A stretch of DNA of 64,000 nucleotides from BP-191 sp035940575 (GTDB lineage Bacteria; Actinomycetota; Actinomycetes; BP-191): contig DASZER010000043.1 of NCBI GenBank assembly GCA_035940575.1, forward strand, positions 186,001 through 250,000, in the 5' to 3' direction. The position numbers were made by a program, and so were the translations under genes. The notes below the pieces were generated by a model. That model saw only the letters and a program-made list of their open reading frames with translations, ran no database searches and had not been told where the DNA came from. Shown in pieces: positions 8,363 through 17,274 of this stretch. Every line of letters begins with the position of its first letter. Position 1 is the stretch's first letter.

Positions 8363-9487
8363 CTAGGTCACCAGCGCCGCCACGGCTTCCGCCGCGGCCT
8401 CGGGCCCGGGCATCGCCGCGATCGCCTCCGCCACGCGGGCCGCCGCCTCGGCGTACGACGGCTCCTCCAGTACGCGCGCCACCGCCGCCGCGACGTCGTC
8501 GCGTACCGGCTCGCCGGGCCCGAACGCCACGCCCGCGCCGCACGCCGCGGTCCGCTCGGCGTTCGTGAACTGGTCGGCACCCTGCGGCAGCAGGACGTTC
8601 GGCAGGCCGTGGGCGAGCGCGCCGAACAGCGTTCCCGAGCCCGCGTGCGACACCACCGCCGCGCAGCGCGGCAGCACCTCGGCCTGCGGCACGAACCGTT
8701 CGGCGGCGACGTTGCCGGGCAGGTCGCCGAGCGACGCGGGGTCGCCGTCCGTGCCGACGGTCACGAGCACGTCCGCGCCCGACGCGGCCGCGGCGAGGAC
8801 CACCTCGCGCAGCGGCCCCGGCTGCTTGTTGAACGCCGTCCCGAACGTCACGTAGACCAGCGGGCGCCCGCCCGCCACCCGCGGCGCGCCCTCGGCGGGG
8901 CGCACCTGCCGGACGCCCGCCGCGGGCGGGGTCTGGCCGTTGTGCAGCGGCGGCGGGCAGACGTCGAGGTACAGGTCGTCGGTGCCGTACGGCCTCGGCT
9001 CGAGGCCGTGCTCGCGCCACAACGGCTCCAGCACGGCACCCGCCGCCGCCACGGCCGGCAGCGGCGCCGGGATGCCGAACGCCTGCGCGACGCACGGCAC
9101 GCCCAGCCGCGCCGCGACGACCGGCGCGGCCATCTCACCGACGTCGTGCACGACGACCTCGGGACGCCACTCCTCGGCGAACGGCAGCACGGCGCGCAGG
9201 AACGCCGGCGCCGCCACGCCGCCGAACATGTTCGCGAACGCGTGCACGCGGCGCGCAGGCCCCGGCGGAGGCACGTCGGGGTGGCGGAGCAGGTACTCCT
9301 CGTGCCGCTCCGGCTCCCCCGGCCCCGCCTCGACCGCCTCGAAGCCTTCGCGCCGTACGAGGTCGATCCCGCGCGGCCCCACCGCCCAGCGCACGTCGTC
9401 GCCACGGTCGCGCAGCGCGCGGGCGAGCCGCAGGAGCGGCAGGACGTGGCCCGTCCCAGGGGTGGACGTGACCAGGACGCGCGACAT
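8363..9487 (-). CDS. MGT-type (GT1) glycosyltransferase
   Basis: 374-residue GT-B enzyme. The N-terminal TPGTGHVLPLLRLARALRDR is the acceptor-side loop of macrolide/UGT-type transferases. The C-terminal donor motif AAVVSHAGSGTLFGALAHG with LPQGADQFTNAERTAACGAG is the sugar-nucleotide-binding signature (about residues 280-330). It probably transfers a sugar from NDP-sugar to a small hydrophobic acceptor such as a lipid or polyketide; the acceptor is unknown. Its start is 21 bp from the divergent methyltransferase. Confidence 0.85.
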   Translation of the reverse strand: MSRVLVTSTPGTGHVLPLLRLARALRDRGDDVRWAVGPRGIDLVRREGFEAVEAGPGEPERHEEYLLRHPDVPPPGPARRVHAFANMFGGVAAPAFLRAVLPFAEEWRPEVVVHDVGEMAAPVVAARLGVPCVAQAFGIPAPLPAVAAAGAVLEPLWREHGLEPRPYGTDDLYLDVCPPPLHNGQTPPAAGVRQVRPAEGAPRVAGGRPLVYVTFGTAFNKQPGPLREVVLAAAASGADVLVTVGTDGDPASLGDLPGNVAAERFVPQAEVLPRCAAVVSHAGSGTLFGALAHGLPNVLLPQGADQFTNAERTAACGAGVAFGPGEPVRDDVAAAVARVLEEPSYAEAAARVAEAIAAMPGPEAAAEAVAALVT

Positions 9488-9508
9488 GGGTCGGGATCAT
9501 CGCGCAGA

Positions 9509-10336
9509 ATGCGCCCCGTGACGACGGACCCCGAGGCGTTCAAGCAGGGCCTGGCCGGCGTGTTCGACCGCGCGGCGGAGTCGTACGACAACGTCGGCGT
9601 CGACTACTTCACGGCGTTCGGCCGGCGCCTCGTCGCGCTTGCCGGGCTGCGGCCCGGCGACGTCGTGCTCGACGCCGGGTGCGGTCGCGGCGCGGCGACG
9701 TTCCCCGCGGCCGAGGCGGTCGGCGAGCGCGGCCGCGTCGAGGCGATCGACCTCGCGCCCGCGATGGTGACGCTCACGGCCGCGGCGGCGCCGCCGAACG
9801 TCACCGTGGCCGTCGGCGACGCCGAGGCACCGTCGTTCGACCCCGGGACGTTCGACGCGGTGCTGTCGGCGTTCGTGATCTTCATGCTGCCCGACCCGCT
9901 CGGCGCGCTGCGCCGCTACAAGGCGCTGCTTCGCGACGGCGGCACGGTCGCGCTGTCGCAGTTCCCCGGCGTGCCGCCGGGCAAGTGGGCCGAGGTCGGC
10001 GGGGTCGTCGGCCGCTACCTCGGCGGCGGCCCCGGCATGCCGCGCGCCGACGCCTCGCCGGTCGGCACGCCCGAACGCCTCGCGGACGCGCTGCGCGAGG
10101 CCGGCTTCGCGGACGTGCGGCAGGAGACCGAGCAGTTCGACATCGAGTTCCGCGACCTTGACCAGTGGTGGGCGTGGGCGTGGTCGCAGGGGCAGCGCGG
10201 CGCGCTCGAGCGCGTCCCCGCGGACCGCCTCGACGACCTCAAGGCGGACCTCTACGACCTGCTCGGCGCCGGCGTGCCCGAGGGCGAGCCGGTGCGCCTG
10301 ACGCAGCCGGTGACGTTCACCGTCGCGAGGGCCTGA
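9509..10336 (+). CDS. Class I SAM-dependent methyltransferase
   Basis: 275-residue methyltransferase with motif I VVLDAGCGRGAATFPAAEAV (about residues 53-72), acidic motif II EAIDLAP and motif III ALLRDGGTVALSQFPG. The fold resembles the UbiE/MenG group, but the C-terminal part with the Trp cluster DLDQWWAWAWSQGQ is not typical of UbiE, so the substrate is open. ATG 9509 and GTG 9518 are both possible starts; there is no ribosome site, so a leaderless mRNA is likely. Confidence 0.83.
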   Translation: MRPVTTDPEAFKQGLAGVFDRAAESYDNVGVDYFTAFGRRLVALAGLRPGDVVLDAGCGRGAATFPAAEAVGERGRVEAIDLAPAMVTLTAAAAPPNVTVAVGDAEAPSFDPGTFDAVLSAFVIFMLPDPLGALRRYKALLRDGGTVALSQFPGVPPGKWAEVGGVVGRYLGGGPGMPRADASPVGTPERLADALREAGFADVRQETEQFDIEFRDLDQWWAWAWSQGQRGALERVPADRLDDLKADLYDLLGAGVPEGEPVRLTQPVTFTVARA

Positions 10337-10429
10337 GCGCGACGCGTCGCGACGTTCGCGCGAAACCGCCGCCGCACCGCCCGCCGAGCCGCTACCTTCC
10401 GCGGCCGGCACGGCAAGGAGGCGACCGGC

Positions 10430-10570
10430 GTGGACGCGCGGCTGAGCGCGGCGCCGTTCGCGGTCGACGGCGAGGACGACGTGCCGTACGCCGACCCGGC
10501 GACGAACACGATCGTGCTCGGCGCGCGCACCGCCGCGCGGTTCGCGTACGCCGACGTCTGCGCGGGGTGA
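10430..10570 (+). CDS. Putative small protein (46 aa) upstream of kgd
   Basis: A strong AAGGAGG site sits 9 bp before a GTG that opens a 46-codon ORF with G/C-ending codons. The peptide is acidic and uncharged at the N-terminus (VDARLSAAPFAVDGEDDVPY) and ends RFAYADVCAG with a single Cys. There is no signal peptide. It is too short for confident assignment; the ribosome site is the main evidence. It ends 91 bp before kgd. Confidence 0.42.
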   Translation: MDARLSAAPFAVDGEDDVPYADPATNTIVLGARTAARFAYADVCAG

Positions 10571-10588
10571 CGCGGCGACCGGACCGCT

Positions 10589-10618
10589 TTAGACCGGCGC
10601 GAACACGCGGCGTAGCCT
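10589..10618 (+). promoter_or_regulatory. Predicted sigma-70-type promoter of kgd
   Basis: TTAGAC (10589-10594), an 18-bp spacer and TAGCCT (10613-10618) give a plausible -35/-10 pair, with a leader of roughly 37 nt that carries a purine-rich AGGGGG ribosome site before the TTG start. Confidence 0.45.
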
Positions 10619-10661
10619 TGGAGCAAGCACTCGCACACAACCGCCGCAGGGGGCGTCACCT

Positions 10662-13600
10662 TTGTCTGCCCAGTCCGACCGCCTGGCCGAGTTCGGCACC
10701 AACGTCTGGCTCGTCGACGAGATCTACCAGCAGTACCTGACCGACCCGAACTCCGTCGACCGCGCGTGGTGGGACTTCTTCGCCGACTACACGCCCGGCG
10801 ACGCGGGCCAGGCGCCCGCCGCCGAGCGCTCCGAGCCGCTGCCGCCCACCGAGGCGAGCGTCGCGAGCGCGAAGGCCGGCGGCGAGACGGCGGTCGCCAA
10901 GCCCGCCCCCGCCAAGGCCCCCGCGACGCCCGTCGGCGGCACCGTCCTCAAGGGCGCCGCCGCCCGCGTCGTGCAGAACATGGAGGCCTCGCTCGAGGTC
11001 CCGACCGCGACGAGCGTGCGCGCCGTTCCGGCGAAGCTGCTCGAGGACAACCGCACCGTCATCAACCGCCACCTCGCCCGCAACCGCGGCGGCAAGGTGT
11101 CGTTCACGCACCTCATCGGCTACGCCGTCGTGCAGGCCTGCAAGGCGATGCCGGAGATGAACAACGGCTTCGTCCACGACGAGGCAGGCAAGCCGGTTCT
11201 CGTCACGCCCGAGCACGTCAACCTCGGCCTCGCGATCGACCTCCAGAAGGAGGACGGCTCGCGCCAGCTCGTCGTGCCGAGCGTCAAGAGCGCCGAGACG
11301 ATGGACTTCGCGTCGTTCTGGGCCTGCTACGAGGACATCGTGCGCAGGGCGCGTACGAACAAGCTCACCGCCGACGACTTCGCCGGCACCACGATCAGCC
11401 TGACCAACCCCGGCACGATCGGCACCGTCCACTCCGTGCCTCGCCTCATGGCGGGCCAGGGCGCGATCGTCGGCGTCGGCGCGATGGAGTACCCGGCCGA
11501 GTACCAGGGCGCCTCGCCCGACACGCTCGCCCGCCTCGCGATCAGCAAGGCCATCACGCTGACGAGCACGTACGACCACCGGATCATCCAGGGCGCGCAG
11601 AGCGGCGACTTCCTGCGCCTGCTGTCGAGCCTCCTCCTCGGCGAGGAGGGCTTCTACGAGCAGATCTTCTACAGCCTGCGGATCCCGTACGAGCCCGTCC
11701 GCTGGGTGCGCGACATCACGACGACCCGCGAGGGCCAGATCGAGAAGCCGGCGCGCGTCGTCGAGCTGATCCACGCCTACCGCGTGCGCGGCCACCTGAT
11801 GGCCGACACCGACCCGTTGAACTACCGCTCCCGCAGCCACGCCGACCTCGACGTCCTCAACCACGGCCTCACGCTGTGGGACCTCGACCGCGAGTTCCCG
11901 ACCGGCGGCTTCGCGGGCCAGCAGACGATGAAGCTGCGCGACGTCCTCGGCGTCCTGCGCGACTCGTACTGCCGCACCGTCGGCATCGAGTACATGCACA
12001 TCCAGGACCCGGTGCAGCGGCAGTGGATCCAGGAGCGCGTCGAGCGCCCGCACGAGCCGATGGAGCGCGAGGAGCAGCTCCGCATCATGGAGCGCCTCAA
12101 CGCCGCCGAGGCGTTCGAGAACTTCCTCCAGACCAAGTACGTCGGCCACAAGCGCTTCTCGCTCGAAGGCGGCGAGAGCGTCATCCCGCTGCTCGACGCG
12201 GTGCTCGCCGAGGCCGCGCAGAACGGTCTCGACGAGGTCGCGATCGGCATGCCGCACCGCGGCCGGCTCAACGTCCTCGCGAACATCGTCGGCAAGTCGT
12301 ACGGCCAGATCTTCCGCGAGTTCGACGGCGACATCGACACCGGCACCGCCCACGGCTCCGGCGACGTGAAGTACCACCTCGGCGCGGAGGGGACGTTCAA
12401 GGCGCCCGACGGCTCGACCGTCGCCGTGTCGCTCGCGTCGAACCCCTCGCACCTCGAGGCCGTCGACCCGGTGCTCGAAGGCATCGTGCGTGCCAAGCAG
12501 GACCGCATCAACCGCGGCGAGCAGGGCTACTCGGTGCTGCCCGTGCTGCTGCACGGCGACGCGGCGTTCGCCGGCCAGGGCGTCGTCGCCGAGACGCTCA
12601 ACCTGAGCCAGCTCTCCGGCTACCGCACCGGCGGCACCGTGCACGTCGTCGTGAACAACCAGCTCGGCTTCACGACGTCGGCCGCGTCGGCGCGTTCGAG
12701 CGTGTACTGCACCGACGTCGCGCGGATGGTGCAGGCGCCGATCTTCCACGTCAACGGCGACGACCCCGAGGCCGTCGTGCGCGTGGCGCGGCTCGCGTTC
12801 GGCTTCCGCGAGCGGTTCCACAAGGACGTCGTCATCGACATGGTCTGCTACCGCCGCCGCGGCCACTCCGAGGTCGACGAGCCGTCGTTCACGCAGCCGC
12901 TGATGTACGACCTCATCGACAGCCACCGCTCGACCCGCAAGCGCTACACCGAGGCGCTCATCGGCCGCGGCGACATCACGGTCGCCGAGGCCGAGGAGGT
13001 CCTGCGCAACTACCAGGGCCACCTCGAGTCGGTGTTCGTGCAGACGCGCGACAGCGAGTCGCGGCCGAGCGTCGAGCCGCCGATGGAGGAGGTCCCGTCC
13101 AACGCCGTCGACACGACGGTGGACGACGAGGTGCTCAAGCGCGTGGTCGACGTGCAGCTCGCGGTGCCGGACGGCTTCACCGTCCACCCGCGCCTGCTGC
13201 CGCAGCTCCAACGGCGCGCGCAGATGCTCGCCGACGGGACCGTCGACTGGGCGCTCGGCGAGGCGTTCGCGTTCGGCGCGCTGCTGATGGAGGGCCACCC
13301 CGTCCGCCTCGCGGGCCAGGACTCGCGGCGCGGCACGTTCGGCCAGCGCCACGCCGTCCTCGTCGACAGGCAGACCGGCGCGGAGTACGTCCCGCTCGCG
13401 AACCTGTCGCCGGAGCAGGGGCCGTTCTTCGTCTACGACTCGCTGCTCAGCGAGTTCGCGGCGCTCGGCTTCGAGTACGGCTACGCCGTCGCCCGCCCCG
13501 ACGCGCTCGTCTGCTGGGAGGCGCAGTTCGGCGACTTCGTGAACGGCGCCCAGTCGATCATCGACGAGTTCGTCGTCTCGGCCGAGGCGAAGTGGGGCCA

Positions 13601-14255
13601 GAACAGCGGCCTCGTCATGCTGCTCCCCCACGGCTACGAGGGGCAGGGCCCCGACCACTCGTCGGCGCGCGTCGAGCGGTTCCTCACGCTGTGCGCCGAG
13701 GACAACATCACCGTCGCGATGCCGACGACGCCGGCGAACTACTTCCACGCCCTGCGCCTGCAGGTGAAGGGCCCGAAGCGCCGCCCGCTCGTCGTGTTCA
13801 CGCCGAAGTCGATGCTGCGCCACAAGGCCGCCGTGAGCGCCGCCGACGACTTCACGCAGCGCGGGTTCCAGCGCGTCATCGGCGACTCCGTCACCGGCGC
13901 GCGGCGCCTCGTCCTCACCGCGGGGAAGGTGCACTACGACCTGGCGGCGTACCGCGAGAAGAACGGCATCGACGACGTCGCGCTCGCCCGCGTCGAGCAG
14001 CTCTACCCGCTGCCGGCCACCGAGATGCGCGAGCTCTTCGCGAAGCACGCCGGCGTGACCGACGTCGTGTGGTGCCAGGAGGAGCCCGCCAACCAGGGCT
14101 CGTGGCCGTTCGTCGCGCTGAACCTGCCGGAGCTGCTCGGCCCCGGCCAGTCGTTGCGCCGCGTGTCCCGCAAGGCGTCCGCGTCGCCCGCGTCCGGCTC
14201 GTCCAAGGTGCACGACGTCGAGCAGGCGACGCTGGTCAAGGCGGCGTTCGAGTAG
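10662..14255 (+). CDS. kgd: Multifunctional 2-oxoglutarate dehydrogenase E1/decarboxylase with E2-like domain
   Basis: 1197-residue Kgd/SucA of the actinobacterial fused type. The N-terminus FGTNVWLVDEIYQQY is the E1o lead segment, followed by an Ala/Pro linker (about residues 50-95). An E2-like acyltransferase domain spans roughly 105-330 with the catalytic-type STYDHRIIQGAQSGDF. The ThDP-binding E1 portion has GMPHRGRLNVLANIVG (about 530) and HGDAAFAGQGVVAETLN (about 631). It decarboxylates 2-oxoglutarate in the TCA cycle and supplies succinyl transfer with the shared E3. TTG start with AGGGGG upstream. In mycobacteria this enzyme is inhibited by GarA; garA is not in this window. Confidence 0.96.
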   Translation: MSAQSDRLAEFGTNVWLVDEIYQQYLTDPNSVDRAWWDFFADYTPGDAGQAPAAERSEPLPPTEASVASAKAGGETAVAKPAPAKAPATPVGGTVLKGAAARVVQNMEASLEVPTATSVRAVPAKLLEDNRTVINRHLARNRGGKVSFTHLIGYAVVQACKAMPEMNNGFVHDEAGKPVLVTPEHVNLGLAIDLQKEDGSRQLVVPSVKSAETMDFASFWACYEDIVRRARTNKLTADDFAGTTISLTNPGTIGTVHSVPRLMAGQGAIVGVGAMEYPAEYQGASPDTLARLAISKAITLTSTYDHRIIQGAQSGDFLRLLSSLLLGEEGFYEQIFYSLRIPYEPVRWVRDITTTREGQIEKPARVVELIHAYRVRGHLMADTDPLNYRSRSHADLDVLNHGLTLWDLDREFPTGGFAGQQTMKLRDVLGVLRDSYCRTVGIEYMHIQDPVQRQWIQERVERPHEPMEREEQLRIMERLNAAEAFENFLQTKYVGHKRFSLEGGESVIPLLDAVLAEAAQNGLDEVAIGMPHRGRLNVLANIVGKSYGQIFREFDGDIDTGTAHGSGDVKYHLGAEGTFKAPDGSTVAVSLASNPSHLEAVDPVLEGIVRAKQDRINRGEQGYSVLPVLLHGDAAFAGQGVVAETLNLSQLSGYRTGGTVHVVVNNQLGFTTSAASARSSVYCTDVARMVQAPIFHVNGDDPEAVVRVARLAFGFRERFHKDVVIDMVCYRRRGHSEVDEPSFTQPLMYDLIDSHRSTRKRYTEALIGRGDITVAEAEEVLRNYQGHLESVFVQTRDSESRPSVEPPMEEVPSNAVDTTVDDEVLKRVVDVQLAVPDGFTVHPRLLPQLQRRAQMLADGTVDWALGEAFAFGALLMEGHPVRLAGQDSRRGTFGQRHAVLVDRQTGAEYVPLANLSPEQGPFFVYDSLLSEFAALGFEYGYAVARPDALVCWEAQFGDFVNGAQSIIDEFVVSAEAKWGQNSGLVMLLPHGYEGQGPDHSSARVERFLTLCAEDNITVAMPTTPANYFHALRLQVKGPKRRPLVVFTPKSMLRHKAAVSAADDFTQRGFQRVIGDSVTGARRLVLTAGKVHYDLAAYREKNGIDDVALARVEQLYPLPATEMRELFAKHAGVTDVVWCQEEPANQGSWPFVALNLPELLGPGQSLRRVSRKASASPASGSSKVHDVEQATLVKAAFE

Positions 14256-14257
14256 CC

Positions 14258-14431
14258 GTGTACTTCACGGACAAGGGGATCGAGGAGCTCGCCGAACGCC
14301 GCGGCGAGGAGCAGGTGTCGCTGCTCTGGCTCTCCGACCGGCTGCGCGACTTCGTCGACCTGAACCCGGAGTTCGAGACGCCCGTCGACCGCCTCGCCAC
14401 CTGGCTCGCGCGCCTCGACGACGAGGACTAG
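14258..14431 (+). CDS. DUF6104 family small protein
   Basis: 57-residue cytoplasmic protein that starts VYFTDKGIEELAERRGEEQV and ends DRLATWLARLDDED, matching the DUF6104 proteins found directly after kgd in streptomycetes. The GTG lies 2 bp after the kgd stop, so it is in the same transcript. Role unknown; conserved coupling to kgd suggests a link to that enzyme. Its stop shares the palindrome CTAG with the convergent gene. Confidence 0.8.
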   Translation: MYFTDKGIEELAERRGEEQVSLLWLSDRLRDFVDLNPEFETPVDRLATWLARLDDED

Positions 14432-15981
14432 ACCGCAACGAGCCAGCGTTCGGTGCCGGTGCGCCCGTCGAACGAGAGCAAAGCCTCGTCGAGCCGGTAC
14501 ACGAACAGCTCGTCGCCTCCCGCGCCATCCACGTCCGCGGACACCATCTCGAGGGCACCCTGACCGGGGCCGAGCGGCGCCTGCCACAAGGGCATGCCCG
14601 TACGGCCGCTGTACGCGACGATGCCGGCGGCCGCGGCGAGCGGCACCCCGACGCCGCCCTGCGCTCCCGTCGCCACGACCACGTCCGCCGCGCCGTCGCC
14701 GTCGAGGTCACCGACCGGGAACGGCTGCGCGGGCAGCGGCACCAACGGCAGCGGCGTCAGCGCGCCGTCTGCGCCGGAGACGACGAGTGGCGACGGCGCC
14801 GAGTCGAGGACGAGGTCGTCGGGTACGCCGTCCCCGGTGTAGTCGGCGAGGGGCGGCGTGTCGCGCAGCGCGAGGTCGGCGTACCGCACCGACCAGACGA
14901 CCGACCCGTCGCCTCCGCGCAGCCGCGCGACCTCGCCAAGACGGCCGTCCTCCACGAGCACGTCGTCGCCGAGCGAGGAGAAGCTGACGCGATTGCCCGC
15001 GCTGAGCCACGTGCGCTCCCATCGCACCGACCCGTCGCGGGGGTCGAGCACCGTGAGCCTGGTGCGCTCGTAGGTCAGGGCGAACGGAGGCAGGTGCGGC
15101 TCCGGTGAGCGCGGGACCAGCGTGCCGGTGACGAACGCCGGCCGGTTCCCGACCGCCAGGTAGTCGCCGCCGTCCGGCAACGTCGGGACGCGACGCCGCC
15201 AGGCCACGCCGCGCCGGGTCGTCGCGGCGACCTCCGCGGTCGCGGAGGTCGCGTCCGCGGTGACGTTGGTGAGGATGGCGACGGCGTTGTCGCCGCCCCG
15301 GCGGAAGGACCCTGCCACAGGACCGGGGCCGAGCGAGCGACGCTGCACGGCCTCGTCGACCACGGCACCGGTACGTCCGTCGACCACGAGCACGCGTCCG
15401 GCACGCTCGACGTCGGGCGTGACGTCGCGCGAGGAGTACGGCGTGTACGACGCGGAGCCGAGCGACGAGTCGTAGCCGCGCACCTCGACGACGGCGTCGA
15501 GGTAGCCGTCTCCGGTGTAGTCAGCGCGAACGGTCGCGACGACGTTGAGGAACCGTTCGGCGCCGAGCGCCGTCACGAGCCGGTCGAGCCTGAGGCTGCC
15601 GTCGGCCGACGACCGCCTGCGGGCGCGCAGCGAGACGCAGCCGCTCCGCGACTCGGCGGTCAGCGTCAGGACTTCGTCACCGGCCGGCCCGACCCCGCTC
15701 ACCGTCGCCACGAGCGCGTCGATCGCCCAGGCATCGCGCCACACGACGGTTCCCCTCCGGGCATCGACGGCAGCCGTGCGCACCGGGTCGTCGAGCGTCG
15801 TCGCGTGGATCGGGGCGTACACGCGTGGTGACACGTCCGGGCGAGGAGGCGTCGCGCGCAACGTCTCGCCGGAATGGCCCAGGGTGACGGAGCCGGTAGG
15901 GCAGGCCGCGCCCGATGCGGGCGAGGCCGGTCCCGGCAGCAGCAGGGACGCCGCCAGGACCGGACGGAGCCATCGGCTCAT
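14428..15981 (-). CDS. Secreted FG-GAP/VCBS-type beta-propeller protein
   Basis: 517 residues with a Sec signal peptide (LRPVLAASLLLPGPASPASG). Four Ca-binding-type DxDGDG motifs are visible: DYTGDGYLDAVVEV, DYTGDGVPDDLVLD, DLDGDGAADVVVAT and the weaker DVDGAGGDELFVY. PQQ-like repeats such as VYSGRTGMPLWQAPL and VDARRGTVVWRDAW alternate with them. This predicts an exported beta-propeller, probably a binding or scaffold protein rather than an enzyme. It is the last of a minus-strand pair with the secreted gene at 15988. Confidence 0.78.
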   Translation of the reverse strand: MSRWLRPVLAASLLLPGPASPASGAACPTGSVTLGHSGETLRATPPRPDVSPRVYAPIHATTLDDPVRTAAVDARRGTVVWRDAWAIDALVATVSGVGPAGDEVLTLTAESRSGCVSLRARRRSSADGSLRLDRLVTALGAERFLNVVATVRADYTGDGYLDAVVEVRGYDSSLGSASYTPYSSRDVTPDVERAGRVLVVDGRTGAVVDEAVQRRSLGPGPVAGSFRRGGDNAVAILTNVTADATSATAEVAATTRRGVAWRRRVPTLPDGGDYLAVGNRPAFVTGTLVPRSPEPHLPPFALTYERTRLTVLDPRDGSVRWERTWLSAGNRVSFSSLGDDVLVEDGRLGEVARLRGGDGSVVWSVRYADLALRDTPPLADYTGDGVPDDLVLDSAPSPLVVSGADGALTPLPLVPLPAQPFPVGDLDGDGAADVVVATGAQGGVGVPLAAAAGIVAYSGRTGMPLWQAPLGPGQGALEMVSADVDGAGGDELFVYRLDEALLSFDGRTGTERWLVAV

Positions 15982-15987
15982 CGCGTG

Positions 15988-16500
15988 CTACGCCGTCGGG
16001 CTCTCGAACTCGCACGGGTTCAGCACGAACCGCACGCCGGACTGCACGCGGAGCGCGGTACCGGCGCACGTCCCCTGGAACGACCCGCCGAGCAGCAGCG
16101 TGCCGTTGGCCGAGACCTCGAACTCCAGCGCGTACGTGCTCGAGGCGCCGGGGTGCAGCGGCAACGTGCGGCTGCAGATGGTCGCCGTGCTGCCGAACAC
16201 CGACACCACCGGCGTCGGGGCGTCGTACAGCGGGTTCGCCTGGTCGCCGCCGTAGTGCTCCACCCCCTCCACGACGAGCGCGATCGACGTGGCGAGCGGC
16301 CCGGTGCCGTGGAGCGTCGCCGTGGCGCAGACCTGGATCGACGAGTCACCGCCGATCACCGTCGGGTTGACCAGCAGACCCGAGCCGGTGGCGTCGTACA
16401 CCGCCTCCCCCGGGATGTCCGCGAGCGCCGGCTGCGCGCCAGCGACCGCCATGCCCGCCGCCATCGCCAGCACCGCCGCGGCCTTCTTCGAACGCTTCAT
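15988..16500 (-). CDS. Secreted hypothetical protein (170 aa)
   Basis: Signal peptide residues 1-28 (KRSKKAAAVLAMAAGMAVAG, then ending PALA). The mature part has four cysteines (VCATATLHG, ICSRTLPLH, GTCAGTALR, NPCEFESPTA) compatible with two disulphides and a beta-sandwich. GGGAGGG lies at ribosome-site spacing before the ATG. It ends 6 bp before the FG-GAP gene and is probably cotranscribed. No family recognised. Confidence 0.7.
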   Translation of the reverse strand: MKRSKKAAAVLAMAAGMAVAGAQPALADIPGEAVYDATGSGLLVNPTVIGGDSSIQVCATATLHGTGPLATSIALVVEGVEHYGGDQANPLYDAPTPVVSVFGSTATICSRTLPLHPGASSTYALEFEVSANGTLLLGGSFQGTCAGTALRVQSGVRFVLNPCEFESPTA

Positions 16501-16551
16501 GAAAGTCCCTCCCCTGGGTTTGCCGCCTCTCTGGGTCGGCGGCCGTCGCGA

Positions 16552-16580
16552 ATGGTGCGGCTCGCCGGAATGGGTGTCAA
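16552..16580 (-). promoter_or_regulatory. Predicted promoter of the secreted gene at 15988-16500
   Basis: On the minus strand a consensus TTGACA (16580-16575), a 17-bp spacer and CACCAT (16557-16552) form a sigma-70-like promoter about 50 bp upstream of the ATG. The -10 is imperfect. Confidence 0.45.
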
Positions 16581-16684
16581 CGGGGGTGGAACCCCTCTTG
16601 ACCACACATTCTGGAATGCCAGACTTCACCCCCTCGCGAGCCGGGTGCCAGCGCCCGGACCATAGAGGTGGGGGTTGATTTCCA

Positions 16685-17236
16685 ATGCGAAAGTTCCTGA
16701 CCGCGGCGGCCACGGCGGCCGTCAGCGTCGCCGTGGCGGCGCTCACTCCCGGCAGCGCCGACGCGATGAGCACCGCGTACGCCACGTTCGACGGACCGAT
16801 CAACGCGACCAGCAACGGCGGCGACACCGACGCCTCCGACGGTGGCCACTGCGTCCAGGTCCAGTCGGCCGCGACGCCGAGCGGCGCCAACGACTGCCGC
16901 GTCGCCTGGAGCCTGAATCCGGGCAAGTCGCTGTGCGCAATCGCGGAGGGCGAGACCGCGGGGTGGGCGGACTACAAGGACTTCCGCACCGGCTCGACGT
17001 ACTCGGGCATCACGCTCTACGGCGCTGCGGGCGCGGCGAACGGAGTGTTCACGGGCCAGTGGCTCGATGGCGCCGGGCGAGTCATGCAGATCACGATCAA
17101 CGCCTCGGACCCGTGCCCGGCGATCGACCTCGCGGAGAGCGTCGGCGTGGGCGCCGGCGCTCCGGTCAGCGCGTTCGAGGCGGCGCGCTCCGCGGACCGC
17201 TTCACGGGGCGTGTGAACGCCGTCGGCGTGCGATAA
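16685..17236 (+). CDS. Secreted hypothetical protein (183 aa)
   Basis: Signal peptide residues 1-27 (MRKFLTAAATAAVSVAVAAL, ending SADA). The mature chain has four cysteines (GGHCVQVQ, ANDCRVAW, KSLCAIAEG, SDPCPAID). It is divergent from the secreted gene at 15988-16500 across a 184-bp intergenic region. Homology between the two is not evident. Function unknown. Confidence 0.7.
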   Translation: MRKFLTAAATAAVSVAVAALTPGSADAMSTAYATFDGPINATSNGGDTDASDGGHCVQVQSAATPSGANDCRVAWSLNPGKSLCAIAEGETAGWADYKDFRTGSTYSGITLYGAAGAANGVFTGQWLDGAGRVMQITINASDPCPAIDLAESVGVGAGAPVSAFEAARSADRFTGRVNAVGVR

Positions 17237-17274
17237 AGCAGGAGACGCGGCCCGTCGCGCCGAAACGAACGCCC

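Noticed and set aside
10656..14213. An 1185-codon minus-strand open frame opposite kgd
   Set aside because: Shadow of the kgd reading frame; no recognisable domain and no ribosome site.
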